From Amyelois transitella (lineage: Eukaryota; Arthropoda; Insecta; Lepidoptera; Pyralidae): a stretch of 64,000 nucleotides of DNA. This document shows, one piece after another, positions 1-11,382 of this stretch. The DNA lies in the NCBI RefSeq assembly GCF_032362555.1, contig NC_083519.1:8139501-8203500 (forward strand), read 5' to 3'. Each line of letters begins with the position of its first letter. The stretch's first letter is position 1. Position numbers and translations under genes: made by a program. The notes beneath the pieces were generated by a model that made no database searches, had not been told where the DNA came from, and saw only the letters and a list, made by a program, of their open reading frames with translations.

Positions 1-1399
1 TCGTTCTAGGCGCTTTTATGCTCCTTCGTGACTTTACGAGACAAATAAGATTTTAAATTTAGTTCAGACTTGGTTTTTCACTCGTTGGGAAACCAATTTC
101 GTAACGGTTTTTTATTGTAGGAATCGCCGGCCTGTCCATGACGATCATAGTAACACAAATATATAAAACCGAGGTACTTTTAAAAAGCCCGTTACATAAT
201 CTACCTGAGTATATATATTTTAGTACGTGCATGATAATTATTGATCTGAATACGTGTATATCAGTAAATAAGCGTATGTTTATTTGTGTAGCCTTCGAAC
301 AACTGTACAATATTAACATGGTAGTCAAATACCTTGGTTTACCTTTCAAAAAACGGCTCTTAACGTATTGCAATAAAGCACACTATCCTTAAATGTTAAA
401 CTCGTATTTATATTTGAAGATTTTGTTTTTTTTTTACTTTAAGATCCATTTTCCAACCGACGGACGAATTTGTTTGGTTTGAATTCTTTTTTAACGGCAT
501 TGTGAGTCTTAAAAACAGTATGTCGATTTGTGTAATACAGCGACTGCACTCCCATTATCCTGAAGGAACTGGTATTACAATTAAGTTTAACTTTTGTAAA
601 TATTATCTGTTATATACGTTAATAAATTTATTTTTCAGCAAACTGCCTTTGTTTAATTAATGCCGGCACAAAAAATTCTAAAATATTTCAAATTAAATAA
701 GTTTATGATCGTGATTTACCATCTGAACTAGCTAAATGTTAAAAATCTATGCCAAAGGTATACATTTGTGTGATCGAACATTAAGTTCCTAGAATTAACT
801 TTGCAACAACATTTTTTACAATATTTCTCATTGTATAAGTCACAGATATAAGCAATAAAGAAACAGTTTCACATGAAACTAGACTGCCACTTTTTTGGAA
901 TGTGTAGAAGTCTCAAATTTTTATACATGGTTTTCTAGTATGGCATTATTTCCATGGTTACAATTAAGACTTGATAAAGGCAACACAATAACCTAGTCCT
1001 TATGTCAACGGTGGATAAGATGTCTTGCAACACCGAAACTATAACTAGCTATTCATTCCGGAATGTGTATAAATTAATACTTGATAAGGCAACGCATTAT
1101 AACGCGACAATGGCAACACTACACTGCTCATAACTCAGAATGTGCTGAGAATATGCGTGTCGTGGCTATGATCAAGGGTAGGAAGAGTTAGTTTTACAAC
1201 ACTTGAAACTTAATTCCTGAATGTGATAAATTGAAGAGTCTATTATTATGAGATAATGGCAACACAACACGACTCAGACCAAGGTGCTGAGTTCGTGTGT
1301 ATCATGGCTTAGGTCGACGGTTGCGTTCGGAACTCCTGGCGACGCGGCTCCTTCGCCCGGAGGAGTACTCGTGGGAGGCCTGGAAATCATAGACACATT
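1..1399. other. Intergenic, AT-rich, with degenerate tandem blocks
   Basis: No gene could be supported here; the short open frames have no recognisable motifs and AT-rich composition. From about 960 to 1330 three related blocks recur, each containing a 'GATAA(G)GCAACAC' core with a following 'gctgag'/'cgtgt' segment (near 972, 1083 and 1250). This looks like a decayed tandem or LTR-like repeat. Confidence 0.5.
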
Positions 1400-1640
1400 T
1401 TTTTTATACATACATAAATCTCTTTCCTGGTGGGTTAGGCAGAGACTATAGTCGGTTTAGTGAACTCTCGATCACATTTTTGCCAGGACGTCCCTGATTT
1501 GATTAAACAAGAAAAATCACACCTCGACTCTGGAGCGGTAGGCAGAAACTACACCTTCACTTGCAACAATTCAAGCATCATTCGCTTCATCCACATTCAT
1601 TACTCTCTTGTTGCAAGCTTGTCAGTTTTAATGTGGCCTG
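1400..1640 (-). repeat. Repeat B: RTE-like LINE 3' end fragment
   Basis: On the minus strand this reads as the tail of an endonuclease/reverse-transcriptase type LINE: a 'gaatgtgaatgaagcg'-type block, then a 'tctgcctaccc' block, then a (TATG)n tail. It is diverged and truncated. The same tail recurs at 6975, 17046, 18595, 23395, 41035, 44300, 58953 and 61325. Confidence 0.6.
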
Positions 1641-1795
1641 ACTTTTTTTACTCTTTGGTCTCTTACGATAGGCACGGAAGAGATAGAGCGGCCCTGTTCT
1701 AAAGCGCCGGAAACCACACGATACAGGGCATGTTTAGATACAGTCTGTAGCTTTCGTTTTGCGTTCAAAATCATTTGACTTTATAAAATCCTCAC

Positions 1796-2035
1796 CTACA
1801 TACATACATATAATCACGTCTATATCCCTTGCGGGGTAGATAGAGCCAACAGTCTTGAAAGAACTGATAAGCTAACATATTGAGATTCAAATAGTGACAG
1901 GTTGCTAGCCCATCGCCTGAAAGAAGAATCTCAAGTTTATAAGCCTATCCTTGAGTCGCCTTTTACGACATCCATGGGAACAAGACAGAGTGGTCCTATT
2001 CTTTATTTTATTGGTGCCGGGAACCACACGGCGCA
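1796..2035 (+). repeat. Repeat A, full-length copy
   Basis: It begins with (CATA)n and carries 'tatatcccttgcggggtaga', 'gagattcaaatagtgacagg' and 'ttgctagcccatcgcct', and ends in 'gggaaccacacgg'. This is the commonest dispersed repeat of the window, with more than 20 copies in both orientations. The copy sits immediately downstream of the stop codon of the four-TM gene. Confidence 0.75.
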
Positions 2036-2043
2036 CGCAATCC

Positions 2044-5000
2044 TCACCTGATAATATAAGGGCCTCCTTGCTGCAACAACGTAATCGGATGCGCGTACGG
2101 CGCCCCACTTATGCTGTGGAAACTCAAATTCCCCCCCACTCCAGTATTATTCAAGTGTCCGTTTCCTAGTAGCATTCCATTTGACGTGTTCAAATTAGAA
2201 GCGGCATTTTCTTGCGCCCGAAATGCTTTGACGACATTCGTCTTCTCTTTCTGCCACACGAAGACGTTGTGAACCATTGCGCAGCCGCAGAAAACTATCC
2301 CCACTCCGATGAAGACTGACGTTACAATCGCGGGGGTTGAGTGGAATTGGATGAACGTGTATAAGATTATTCCTGGAATAGAAAAGAATGTTTTTTGAAA
2401 ATCTTGTCTGAAATCAGTTATTGTTAAAATTGTTCATATTTTATGTACTTAACTTACTTAAATTTGTAACTTTAAAAGAACAAGATATTAATTAATTTAA
2501 AATTTTATTTTGGACCAAAATTATGTAGGTACTTTAGGAAGCTGCCCTTACTCTTTGGCATACCTACACAGGTCTTTGAGTATTTATAATAATAGATTTA
2601 ATAAACGCAGGCATCCGGTGAAAATAGGTTCATTGAAAATTTCTACAAAAATAATTTATAAGCTTACTAGCTTTTACCCACTACTTCGCCCGCGCGAATT
2701 AGCGCCACCTACAAAGTGAACAGGGATGAGAAGTACCTACCCTAAGTCCTTCTCCAGATTCTTTATTATAGCACGCAAAATTTCTAGAACATTGGTTAAG
2801 TAGATAACAAAATAAACTATTAGTGAAGGTGATAGTAAAACTCTAATTTTATAAAAATAGTTTATTTCTATGAAAATATCCTTGTAAAACTTGTATAGCG
2901 GGCAAAACGATTTAGAAAAATAAGGCTATTTTTGATATCAGCAAAATCTAAAAATTAAATATTGCACCATGATAATACACGGTTCAATATGATTTGTACC
3001 CTCACAAGAAATTTAACATCGATAGTGAAATCTTTAACCTTAAATATTGCTCAATTCATCACATTATTGTGCAATTAGAGTTGTGTTGTTGATAATAATG
3101 AGATACCGGCGTCAGAGATGGAATTGCCGTTATTATTGAGATTGTTTTTAATTTTAGTGTTATACAGTACATCACACATTTAGTGTTATACACATATGCA
3201 AGATAAGTACAGTTGGAAACATAAAAGTACATTAAAAATTAAGTATTAATTATTGTTGGTAGTGCGAAAGTAGCTACACATCTATCTAATACCAAATAAC
3301 TCATCAAATGCATAATTTTATGATATTACCTGTTAGAAACACTGGTATTGAGATGAAGAAACCGCCCACTGCGCATACTCGCGTCACGGCCGACTTTTGA
3401 AGGTACTTATTTGTTCTGAAATAATTATAAATCCATGAAATATTTAGAATACTTGGTGAGAAGGAAAATATCGTTAGGAAACCTATATATTCAGACGACT
3501 GGATGTGTAATGAATGACAATATGGATAAGGTTCCCCTGTCAAAAGTTACGGTGGCCAGATGGGAGTTGCTTCGTGTAATAACTTGACTTACCCAATCCA
3601 GGATTATGGTCAAAGGCGCACACCGGGTCTTCTCCAGAGAGGTGAGGATGTACGTACAATCGTTGAGGAAGAGAAGACTGACTTTTCAGTGGCAGTCTCT
3701 GGGCTGCTAAGAAATTACTCAATAAGACAAGCGTAAGCTCTCTTCACAGAGTTTAGATCATCCATTGCTTTTTCAGTTCTAAACTGTGGTATTGTGGTAA
3801 AATCAGGATGGTCGTGTACGTACGTGTATTTTATAGTCTTTCAATGTTATTACCAATTCTGTGGTTACCGTTACGAGTAACCTGTTGTGACATCGTTACG
3901 TACATAGGTATTGTCTGCAGATTGTAACACATATTAAAAACCCATTTAAATTCCATTATCCTTATAGTGCTAAAAGCTTAAACCATTTAACAAAAGGTGC
4001 GTTTCCTTCCCAAAAGATACCACGATCTCATCGCTTACATAAAACTACTTGATTCTGTGCGTAATCTAAAGTGAATTTACAGTCGGATACAGAAAAAAAT
4101 GACCCTCCTTTATTTAGGTCTGTCTGATAAGGAGGTCATGTTTTTTCTGCAGACGACTGTACCTCTGACATGTTCTTTTGATATTTTGATCAGATATTGC
4201 ATTAAGTCGTCAATGTTTTAAGAGTTACCAAGCATTGGAAAATATGACAATTGTCTCCTTCTACAAAATCAGACACGAGTTCTCCCATTGGTTAAATATA
4301 AAAATTGAGAAATAAGTTCCGAGAGCTAACAAATATATAATTTATTTTTAAGGTTTATCCCCAGATCATTATGGTTTGTTATTTTTCTGAACGATACATT
4401 TCATTTTGATGTTCTGTACTTCAGTGCTTTGTGAGTTTTACGATTTGATAACAAGATATGTAAGATCCATTAACTGACTTGAAAAGAAAAATAATTACAT
4501 ATAATACGTATGAAAGATATAGTACTTAGTTAACTACTTATGTTGATGTATCACGTAAAAAGGTATTCTATAAGAGCTTCATCGGAAAATTGATTTCCGT
4601 GGTTCATCTCTATAGAGATTTTTTACTTCATCTCATTTATAAGATGAGGGCGGTAGTAAAATTAATAAACTCGCTGCGAGATGCTGTAATGAAGTTCATA
4701 ATAATTTCCTATAAAACATGTTTGAGTGACAAAACATCTTAAATACAGAAAGAAGTTTAGTTCTTATGGGATCAACATGATGACGTATTATTTCAGTAGG
4801 TATACGTTTATAGAAAGAACCACTCCATATCTTCCCCATGGATGTCGTACAGGGCGACCAAGGGATAAGCTCATAAACTTGGGATGCCTCTTGTAGATAG
4901 CAATCTGTCACTATTTGATTCTCAATTCCATCATAAAGCCATACAGCTAAACTTCCAATCTTTTCAAGACTGTTGGCTCTGTCTACCCCACAAGGGATAT

Positions 5001-8000
5001 AGACGTGACTATATGTATGTATGTATCCGTTTATAGGCATGAGTTAACAAACGAATGAAGGTTTCCTCGTCGATTGTACTAAAAGAAAAGAGTGCAGAGT
5101 TACTTAGGTATTAATTTTATTAAGATGCTTGAATGACATCCTTTGAATCATCAAATTTTATTTAAAACTTGCTGGTGCCCGCTATTTAATCCTCATAAGA
5201 CCAAGGATTCCATTACCATACGATTGAGCCACATAAAACCCAGCCATAAAAAATAATAATAGCCGGCACGTTTCCCTGAGTTAATAGGAAAATATAGAAT
5301 AAACAAGAATTATTAAAATTCGTTAAGCAGTTTCAGAGATGTGAGTGTTCTTTTGATGCATCAGTTCTGAGCCAGACACACTATTTTACTCCTTTATTGT
5401 ACAACGTATAGATTATGAACGCTTGTAAAGATGACGTATGGCTTTATTTCTGTACTTACTATTGTTTGTCTAATGTCAGTGACTTGAACCCATGGTTGAA
5501 CCAGTCTAATGAGAATAAACTGGTAGTTGTCTTATCACCTCGTGAAATTCCTCTCAAGGTAAGATCATTTCATCCGATAGATTGATGCCTTTATAATCGT
5601 TAACAAAATTTCATTCATTCAAGTCAGATGCGATTATTGTCCTTTCGTTTAGGCGAGAATCAGATGTATAATTAAGGATTCTATTCTCAAACGATAATAA
5701 ATTATGGTAACTTAGTAGGTATCTCTATCTGAGAATTGATCCTATCTCGAAAAACTGATTTATGGTATGTTATGGTCGAAATCGCTGACAGGATTTCGAC
5801 CGCATACCAAAGGTTTGTACTACAAACTTGCAATATTTTGATTAACTACTAAAAGACATATAACTCTACAGTTCCTAGTAAGGTAAATTGCAATTTGATA
5901 AGTGTGTAAAAGGAAAAAAACACTTAAGTATTTTTATTGATAGTTATATTGGAAGTAGTATTAGTCGCTCACTGCAATTAGGTACCTTATGAAAGTGAAA
6001 GACTAACCATGTTAACCATATATAGAAAAAAACTAAGTACTTACCTATAGCATCAACTACAAAAGTTTCTACATAAAAGTTAATTAATTTTTTTATGTTG
6101 TATCGAAGTGGTAAAAGTATAGGTACTTTTATATAATACGTACCCCACTGTACATAATTTTCTGAGATTCATAATAATTATGATTGAATCAGTTTTTAAT
6201 AAGTTTTATCTCAATTGCTCCTATATTTCGTTATCATTTTTAAGCCATTTTAATCTTGTAAGTATTATAATAATCGTGAAGATAAGATGTGTTATTAATA
6301 AATTTGTTAATCATCACAATCTAATAACAGTAAGCACCTAATAGATAATCCTAACAGAATGAGTCACTACGAAACAAAATAAATACACAATTTCGTACTG
6401 AGGGATTGTAGTCCTGATAACATCTTAACTTGTTTAGACATTAATATTCTTGGTGAAATAATCGAAGTGCACCTTACACCTGCCTCTACGAGTACAAGGT
6501 GGTTTGGCTAATGAATTTGGACATTAAAATTTGAGCCAAACAGAGACCGAAAATGAACGCTTACTAGTAGTATAATACTTGTTTGTAGGCAAAATAATAT
6601 ATTAGCTCGCGACTTTATCCGCCTCTAGAAATTAAAACTAGACTAAGCTATAGGTATTACTGCAGTTTCATGTAAACCATTTAGAAGATTTATCGTAAAA
6701 AAAATACTCATCCAGAAAACTAGATATTTCTCACCAATTTTATTTATGAAATAAAAATTTTACACATACGAAGTCTTGGGCAACAACTAGTTGATAATAA
6801 ATTGTACTTTATACCATCAACACTGATTAGATTTTCTTTAGGTCGACCAAATTGCGTAATCTTGCGTAAATCTTTACCTTCCTCTCATTACAGAATATTC
6901 CCAAATAAATTCTTGGCTGTTAATTTTAAAGCTAGGCATAGGTACGCCATAAAAATCGGGATAAAAAGTACCTACATACAAAAATATATCACGTCTATAT
7001 TCATATCGTGGCAAGTGGAAAGATGTAGTCTGTGCCTACCCCTCCGGGAAAGAGGCGTGATTTTATGTATGTATGTATCTAGTAAATCATAACGGTCTAG
7101 ACAGACCCATGGACGTCGTAAAAGGCGACTAAGGAATAGGCTTATTAACTTGGGATTCTTCATTAAGGCGATGAGCTAGCAACCTGTCACTATTTGAATC
7201 TCAATTCTATCATTAAGCCCAACAGCTGAACGTGGCCTATCAGTTTTACAAGGCTCTACCCTGCAAGGGATTTAGACGTGACTATATGTATGTATGTACA
7301 TTTGAATACATTCTTAGTTTTCGTGCAAGGTAGTATTAGAGTTGTCCCAACGACTTTGCCACCTGTGGGACATGTGCCAACGGCTCTTCACGCTTGACCG
7401 AATCTAAACCCACACCAGTATAGGATGCGGGGACAAGAGACAAGTTCGACCTGAATTAAATACACACTTCACTACATAGTATAAAACAAAGTCGCTATTT
7501 TAGTCTGTTTGTCTGTATGCTTAAATCTTTAAAACTACTCAACGGATTTTGATGCGGTTTTTTGTAACAGGTAGGGTAGAGTGATTCAAGAGGAAGGTTT
7601 TTATGTATAATTTTTTCCGAATTTTGCACCCGTGCGAAGACGGGGCGGGTCGCTAGTATATTGTAAAGCTGAAGAGTTTGTTTGTATGTTTGTTTGTTTG
7701 AACGCGCTAATCTCAAGAACTACTGGTTCGAATTGAAAAATTCGTTTTGTGTTGAATAGACCATTTATCGAGGAATGCTTTAGGCTATATAACATCACGC
7801 TGCAACTATTAGGAGCGAAGAAATAATGGAAAATGTGAAAAAAAACGGGGGAAATCCTTGAGGGCTTCAATGATGCCTTCACTTTTAGGCGATGGGCTAG
7901 CAACCTGTCAATATTCGACTCTCAATTCTATCATTAAGCCATACAGCTGAACGTGGCCAATCAGTCTTTTTAAGACAGTTGGCTCTGTCAACCACGCATG

Positions 8001-11000
8001 GGATATAGACGTGAATATATGTAGGTAGGTATGTAGGTATGTAAATACTGAACCTATCTTAATGATATTTCGCACATTTGCTTTTTTACAAGCTTAAAAA
8101 CTTCCTAAAATGTTTGTACAGTCCGTAGCATTTAAGCATAGAAATGATTTGTATATCATATTTTAAAGGTTAGTCTATTGTAGCTTTTTCTTCCTTCTGG
8201 CGTGAGTCCCGGTTACATCCTCACCTCCCTGGAGAGGAGCCCCGGGTGCATATTCACCACTGGATTGGATGAATCAGGTTTTTACAAAACGACGAAGCGA
8301 CATCTGACCATAGCAACCTTTGCTGGGGAACCTAAATCATATTGGACCATAGCTACACATTCAGTTGCCTGAATATGCAGGTTTCAGCATCGGCTAGCAC
8401 TCAAACTAATGTACATAACACAAAAAAAGAGTAATTGGTGCATGGCCCAGGTAAGATTTGAACTTGTGCCCACACGTATTACTTGCACATTTTAGTCGCA
8501 CCTTAACTCTTCGACCACCTTTCATTACAACTCAAAGGCTCAGTCAAGATTTAAATGAATAGAAAATAGAGCAAAACAAAAACGATCATCAATCTATGAT
8601 ACGAATACGATCACACAAAATCTTCATTATCAGTAACAATTTAATAGACATCGTTGATAAGATAGTGCTATTATCAAACAACATTTTTAAATAAATATTG
8701 CCAGTTCCCGCCAAACGTCAGTTTAGTGCCAGCTGGCGTAACCGGTTCACGGTGTGTTAAAGATCTACGAATTCCAACCTACAGGTACGTACGGCGTATA
8801 GGCATGCAATCTTAGGCATTCCACGGCGTCATTTTGATGTTTTGTTAAATCTGTTTAGTGGAATAAGAAAGTGTGGAATTAAATTAAACAAAATAGATAT
8901 TTACTTGAAAGAAGTAAACTTAATCTAAAAGACCTCAGACTTGTGCAACAACTAAATTAAAATTTATATAATCAAGCACTTACAAATAAAATAAATTTAA
9001 AGGTTGGTTTCTAATTTAAATATCTGAAACAAATAACTTAAAGACTTTTATAAAAATCAATCAAAGATAGATAGAGTCTGTGTAAAAATCTACGAATTCC
9101 AACCTAGAGGCACTTACCTACGTACGGCGTAAAAGCATGCAATTTAGACATACCACGACATCGTTTCAATGTTTTGTGAAGTCTTTTATATATTTTTCGT
9201 AGGATAAGAGTGTGAAATTTTATAAAACATAAAAATAGTTGAGAGAAGTCTTGAGAGAATCTCAATTTTTAAATTTCAGAAACACATATAATTTATCATG
9301 GTTTTAAAAGTATAAGTCCAAACTGATATGATAAATGCTAAAAATAGATTTTTTTGTTTGTCTATTAATTTTTGCTTACATACGAGTATTGTCGGGTGTG
9401 GAAAAGAAAAATCTATCTTCTAAATTAAGTTATTTTTGTGCAAATGTATGGTTTTTATAAGTTTAAATCTGTCCATAACAGCCATTATTACGGCTTTGAC
9501 AGACATTAAAAATTCTGTGGTTTGAATAATCTATACGAAAAAGGAAGTTCAGGTGTCTACGCTCCCTCGGCATCAAAGATTGATAGCAGATGTGCCATAG
9601 TTTAAATATAATATTGCGATTTCTATGAGACTAGATTTTATGTACATTTTTGCTCATTGTAAATACCACGGGAATGTACTTTTTTGGAAAAAGGTACCTT
9701 AAATCCCTTCACAGTTGTTTACAATACTTACCCCTAGTTATCACAGTAAATAAAGTGTGAAGAGGTAATAAACCACTTAGCTTGGAAAAAAAATATGTTC
9801 CCATTATGTTTTTTAATTTTTTTTTCCGAACCTTATTTCAAAATTGGACATCGAAATTCGAAATCCTTATCTTTGGAACTCCATCGTCGGTAAACATAAA
9901 TTAAAAGCTAAAATTTCATAATGCGTGAAACAAACACCAGAACGAACATATATCTTAACTTTATCCGTGGTTAGCCATACGAAGCCGATTATGGTAATAA
10001 GACGAAAACTCTGATAACAAATAATAGAGGCGCGTGCGCCGGTGCGAGCGAATTATCAAGCGTTCGCGTTGAGCTGCGTTTTTTTATCAACCATTCACAA
10101 ATAACCGCCACACGAGACCGTTAGCACCTGCCTCTGCCTACCGCTTTGATCAATAGTCCCCCTGACTGTCTATGTATGCGTATGCATTTCATATCAGCGT
10201 AAAGTAGGTAGGTATATCGTGTTACCTTGGTAATCACTTGATGCCAAAGACTAACAAATTTAGTTAGTGTAATTGGATTATTTATGTCAGGGATTAAAGC
10301 ATGTTAGGTATTGCCACGCGTTGTAATGTCCAACGTAGGCATAATTATTATAAACAACTCGAAAACTTGATGTTTTCTTACAGTTATGTGTTGTGTAAGA
10401 CGCAACCTGAATTGAGATAAGACTGTTTGGTTTTAGAGCTTTCGTCATGCCGCGTACGAAGCGAGATGTTGCGGAGAACTAACCTAACAGATACAGATAA
10501 TTTTGTATACACAAACTAGTCTGCGTGTTTAAAGAAATCTGTAAACCAGTTTCAAGGCATTCTTAACGGTTAAGGCGCGCCCATGAGGCTGCAAACCGCA
10601 AGGTGATTGATACGCGAATGGTAAGAGATATAAAATAAAAAGCGAACTCACCGGCCGTTCGGCGCCGAAGGAGAGTGAACCAACTTCACAGCGAACAGGA
10701 ACTGTATTGCACAAACAAGAAGACAGCAAAGATTCAATGATAGTGTCAACGCACACAATGCTAACGTCACTTCGTAAACCACTGCAAACTCCTCGGGGGC
10801 GGTCGTCGCCGGCGCGGATATCTTGAGCAGGAACAGCAAGGCTAGCAAAGCCAGGAGTAGACTGATGAGGCACAGTAGTGCTAAAGAAGTCAACGCTTCC
10901 TCCGTAGCCGCTCGTTGGCTTTTGCTTCTTGTTGTTTGCGTTCGAGTAGAAGGTGCCCCTGAGGCATTTCCGTTGGCGATCTTCGGAGGTGAAGCGACGG

Positions 11001-11208
11001 GTATTGGTGCTACAACGGACACTGGAGCGGTGTTGACTGGCGGTTGAGCGCCAGGGCTCACGCTGGCCGAAGTTCCCCCGACGGAATGTTTGGAGGAGTC
11101 GAGCGTGGAGACGTTGAGGGGTAGGTGGTGGTGCGGCCGCCGCGGCATGTTCTGGTAGCGGTGGTCGGCATCGTTCGCCGCCGGCGGCCGCTGCGCATGC
11201 TTCAACAT
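2044..11208 (-). CDS. Four-transmembrane protein of unrecognised family (three exons)
   Basis: Three exons join in frame across GT-AG introns: 11208-10652, 3415-3330 (86 nt) and 2372-2044, giving 323 residues from the first in-frame ATG. The N-terminal third is hydrophilic, rich in Pro, Ser, Thr and Ala, with a His-rich patch (PRRPHHHLP). Four hydrophobic segments follow: two in exon 1 (one rich in Leu, one starting VVYEVTLALCALTL), one across the exon 2/3 junction (VCAVGGFFISIPVFLTG) and one in exon 3 (AIVTSVFIGVGIVFCGCAMV). The tail is Asn/Gly-rich and ends GGPYIIR. The frame stays open upstream to 11382 without an ATG, so a further 5' exon is possible (acceptor-like ctacag ending at 11335). 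The stop TGA overlaps a strong donor (CAG/GTGAGG), so another 3' exon may exist. I recognise no family. Start and end are uncertain; the three-exon core is well supported. Confidence 0.72.
2373..3329. other. Intron 2 of the four-TM gene
   Basis: AT-rich intron with no coding signal. A short retro-element scrap (cactacttcgcccgcgcgaa) lies near 2679-2710; a related scrap occurs in reverse near 62490-62540. Confidence 0.5.
3545..3670 (+). repeat. SINE C fragment
   Basis: It contains the body signature of SINE C in sense orientation: cagatgggagttgcttcgtg, then 'ttacccaatccaggattatg', then 'agaggtgaggatgtac'. The tRNA-like head is missing. Confidence 0.6.
4838..5030 (-). repeat. Repeat A copy
   Basis: Reverse-oriented repeat A, from 'ccatggatgtcgtac' through 'cacaagggatatagacgtga' to a (TATG)n tail. 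An open frame over it is repeat-derived and not a gene. Confidence 0.7.
6975..7080 (+). repeat. Repeat B tail
   Basis: Contains 'atcgtggcaagtggaaagat', a 'tgcctacccctccgggaaag' block and a (TATG)n end, the 3' end of the RTE-like LINE. Confidence 0.6.
7100..7300 (-). repeat. Repeat A copy
   Basis: Reverse-oriented copy: 'ccatggacgtcgtaaaaggc', then 'gctagcaacctgtcactatt', then a (TATG)n tail. It directly follows a repeat B tail. Confidence 0.7.
7470..7870 (+). repeat. Repeat D: dispersed retro-element tails
   Basis: Two tandem fragments: 'aactactcaacggattttga' followed by 'acgcgctaatctcaagaact' and 'tgctttaggctatataacat'. The second matches 51215-51470 in the opposite orientation, showing it is a dispersed repeat. 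Confidence 0.5.
7880..8045 (-). repeat. Repeat A copy, 5' truncated
   Basis: Contains 'aggcgatgggctagcaacct' through 'gggatatagacgtgaatata' and a degenerate (TAGG/TATG)n tail. It joins directly to the repeat D block. Confidence 0.65.
8190..8530 (-). repeat. SINE C, near full length, tRNA-derived
   Basis: Read on the minus strand, the head (about 8525-8440) resembles a tRNA: an A-box-like 'tggtcgaagagttaaggtgc' and a B-box-like 'agttcaaatcttacc'. The body then runs through 'gcctgaatatgcagg'-type sequence to a 'ggatgtaaccgggactcacg' end. Related copies lie at 21472, 33375 and 59285. Confidence 0.65.
8755..9225 (+). repeat. Local direct duplication of about 120 bp in the intron
   Basis: Two diverged direct copies, about 8757-8880 and 9083-9220, share 'tctacgaattccaacct', 'cgtacggcgta', 'gcatgcaat' and 'tgttttgt' in the same order. 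They are separated by about 200 bp of AT-rich sequence. Neither copy is seen elsewhere in the window. Confidence 0.6.
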
Positions 11209-11382
11209 GTCGCAGTTCTCACGCCGAGGCCCGCCATCCTCCCGACTGGTTCTCCGGCATTCGGGCCGGTTTAGGTGCTGCACTGTGAGACGCGACGCGG
11301 CCGCTCGTTCGACGAATGCCTCTCGACTGTCGCTGTAGGCAATAGTAGGCCCCCTCGGCGCTCTACCTGCGCCCGCGCGTAA

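Larger units (their letters stand above)
3416..10651. other. Intron 1 of the four-TM gene, about 7.2 kb
   Basis: Long intron with no supported gene. It carries repeat A copies (4838, 7100, 7880), a repeat B tail (6975), a repeat D fragment (7470), a SINE C copy (8190) and a local duplication (8755-9225). The segment 10020-10180, just inside the intron downstream of exon 1, is locally GC-rich. Confidence 0.55.

Noticed and set aside
4696-5040. 114-codon minus-strand frame
   Set aside because: More than half of it is repeat A in reverse orientation, including the (TATG)n tail.
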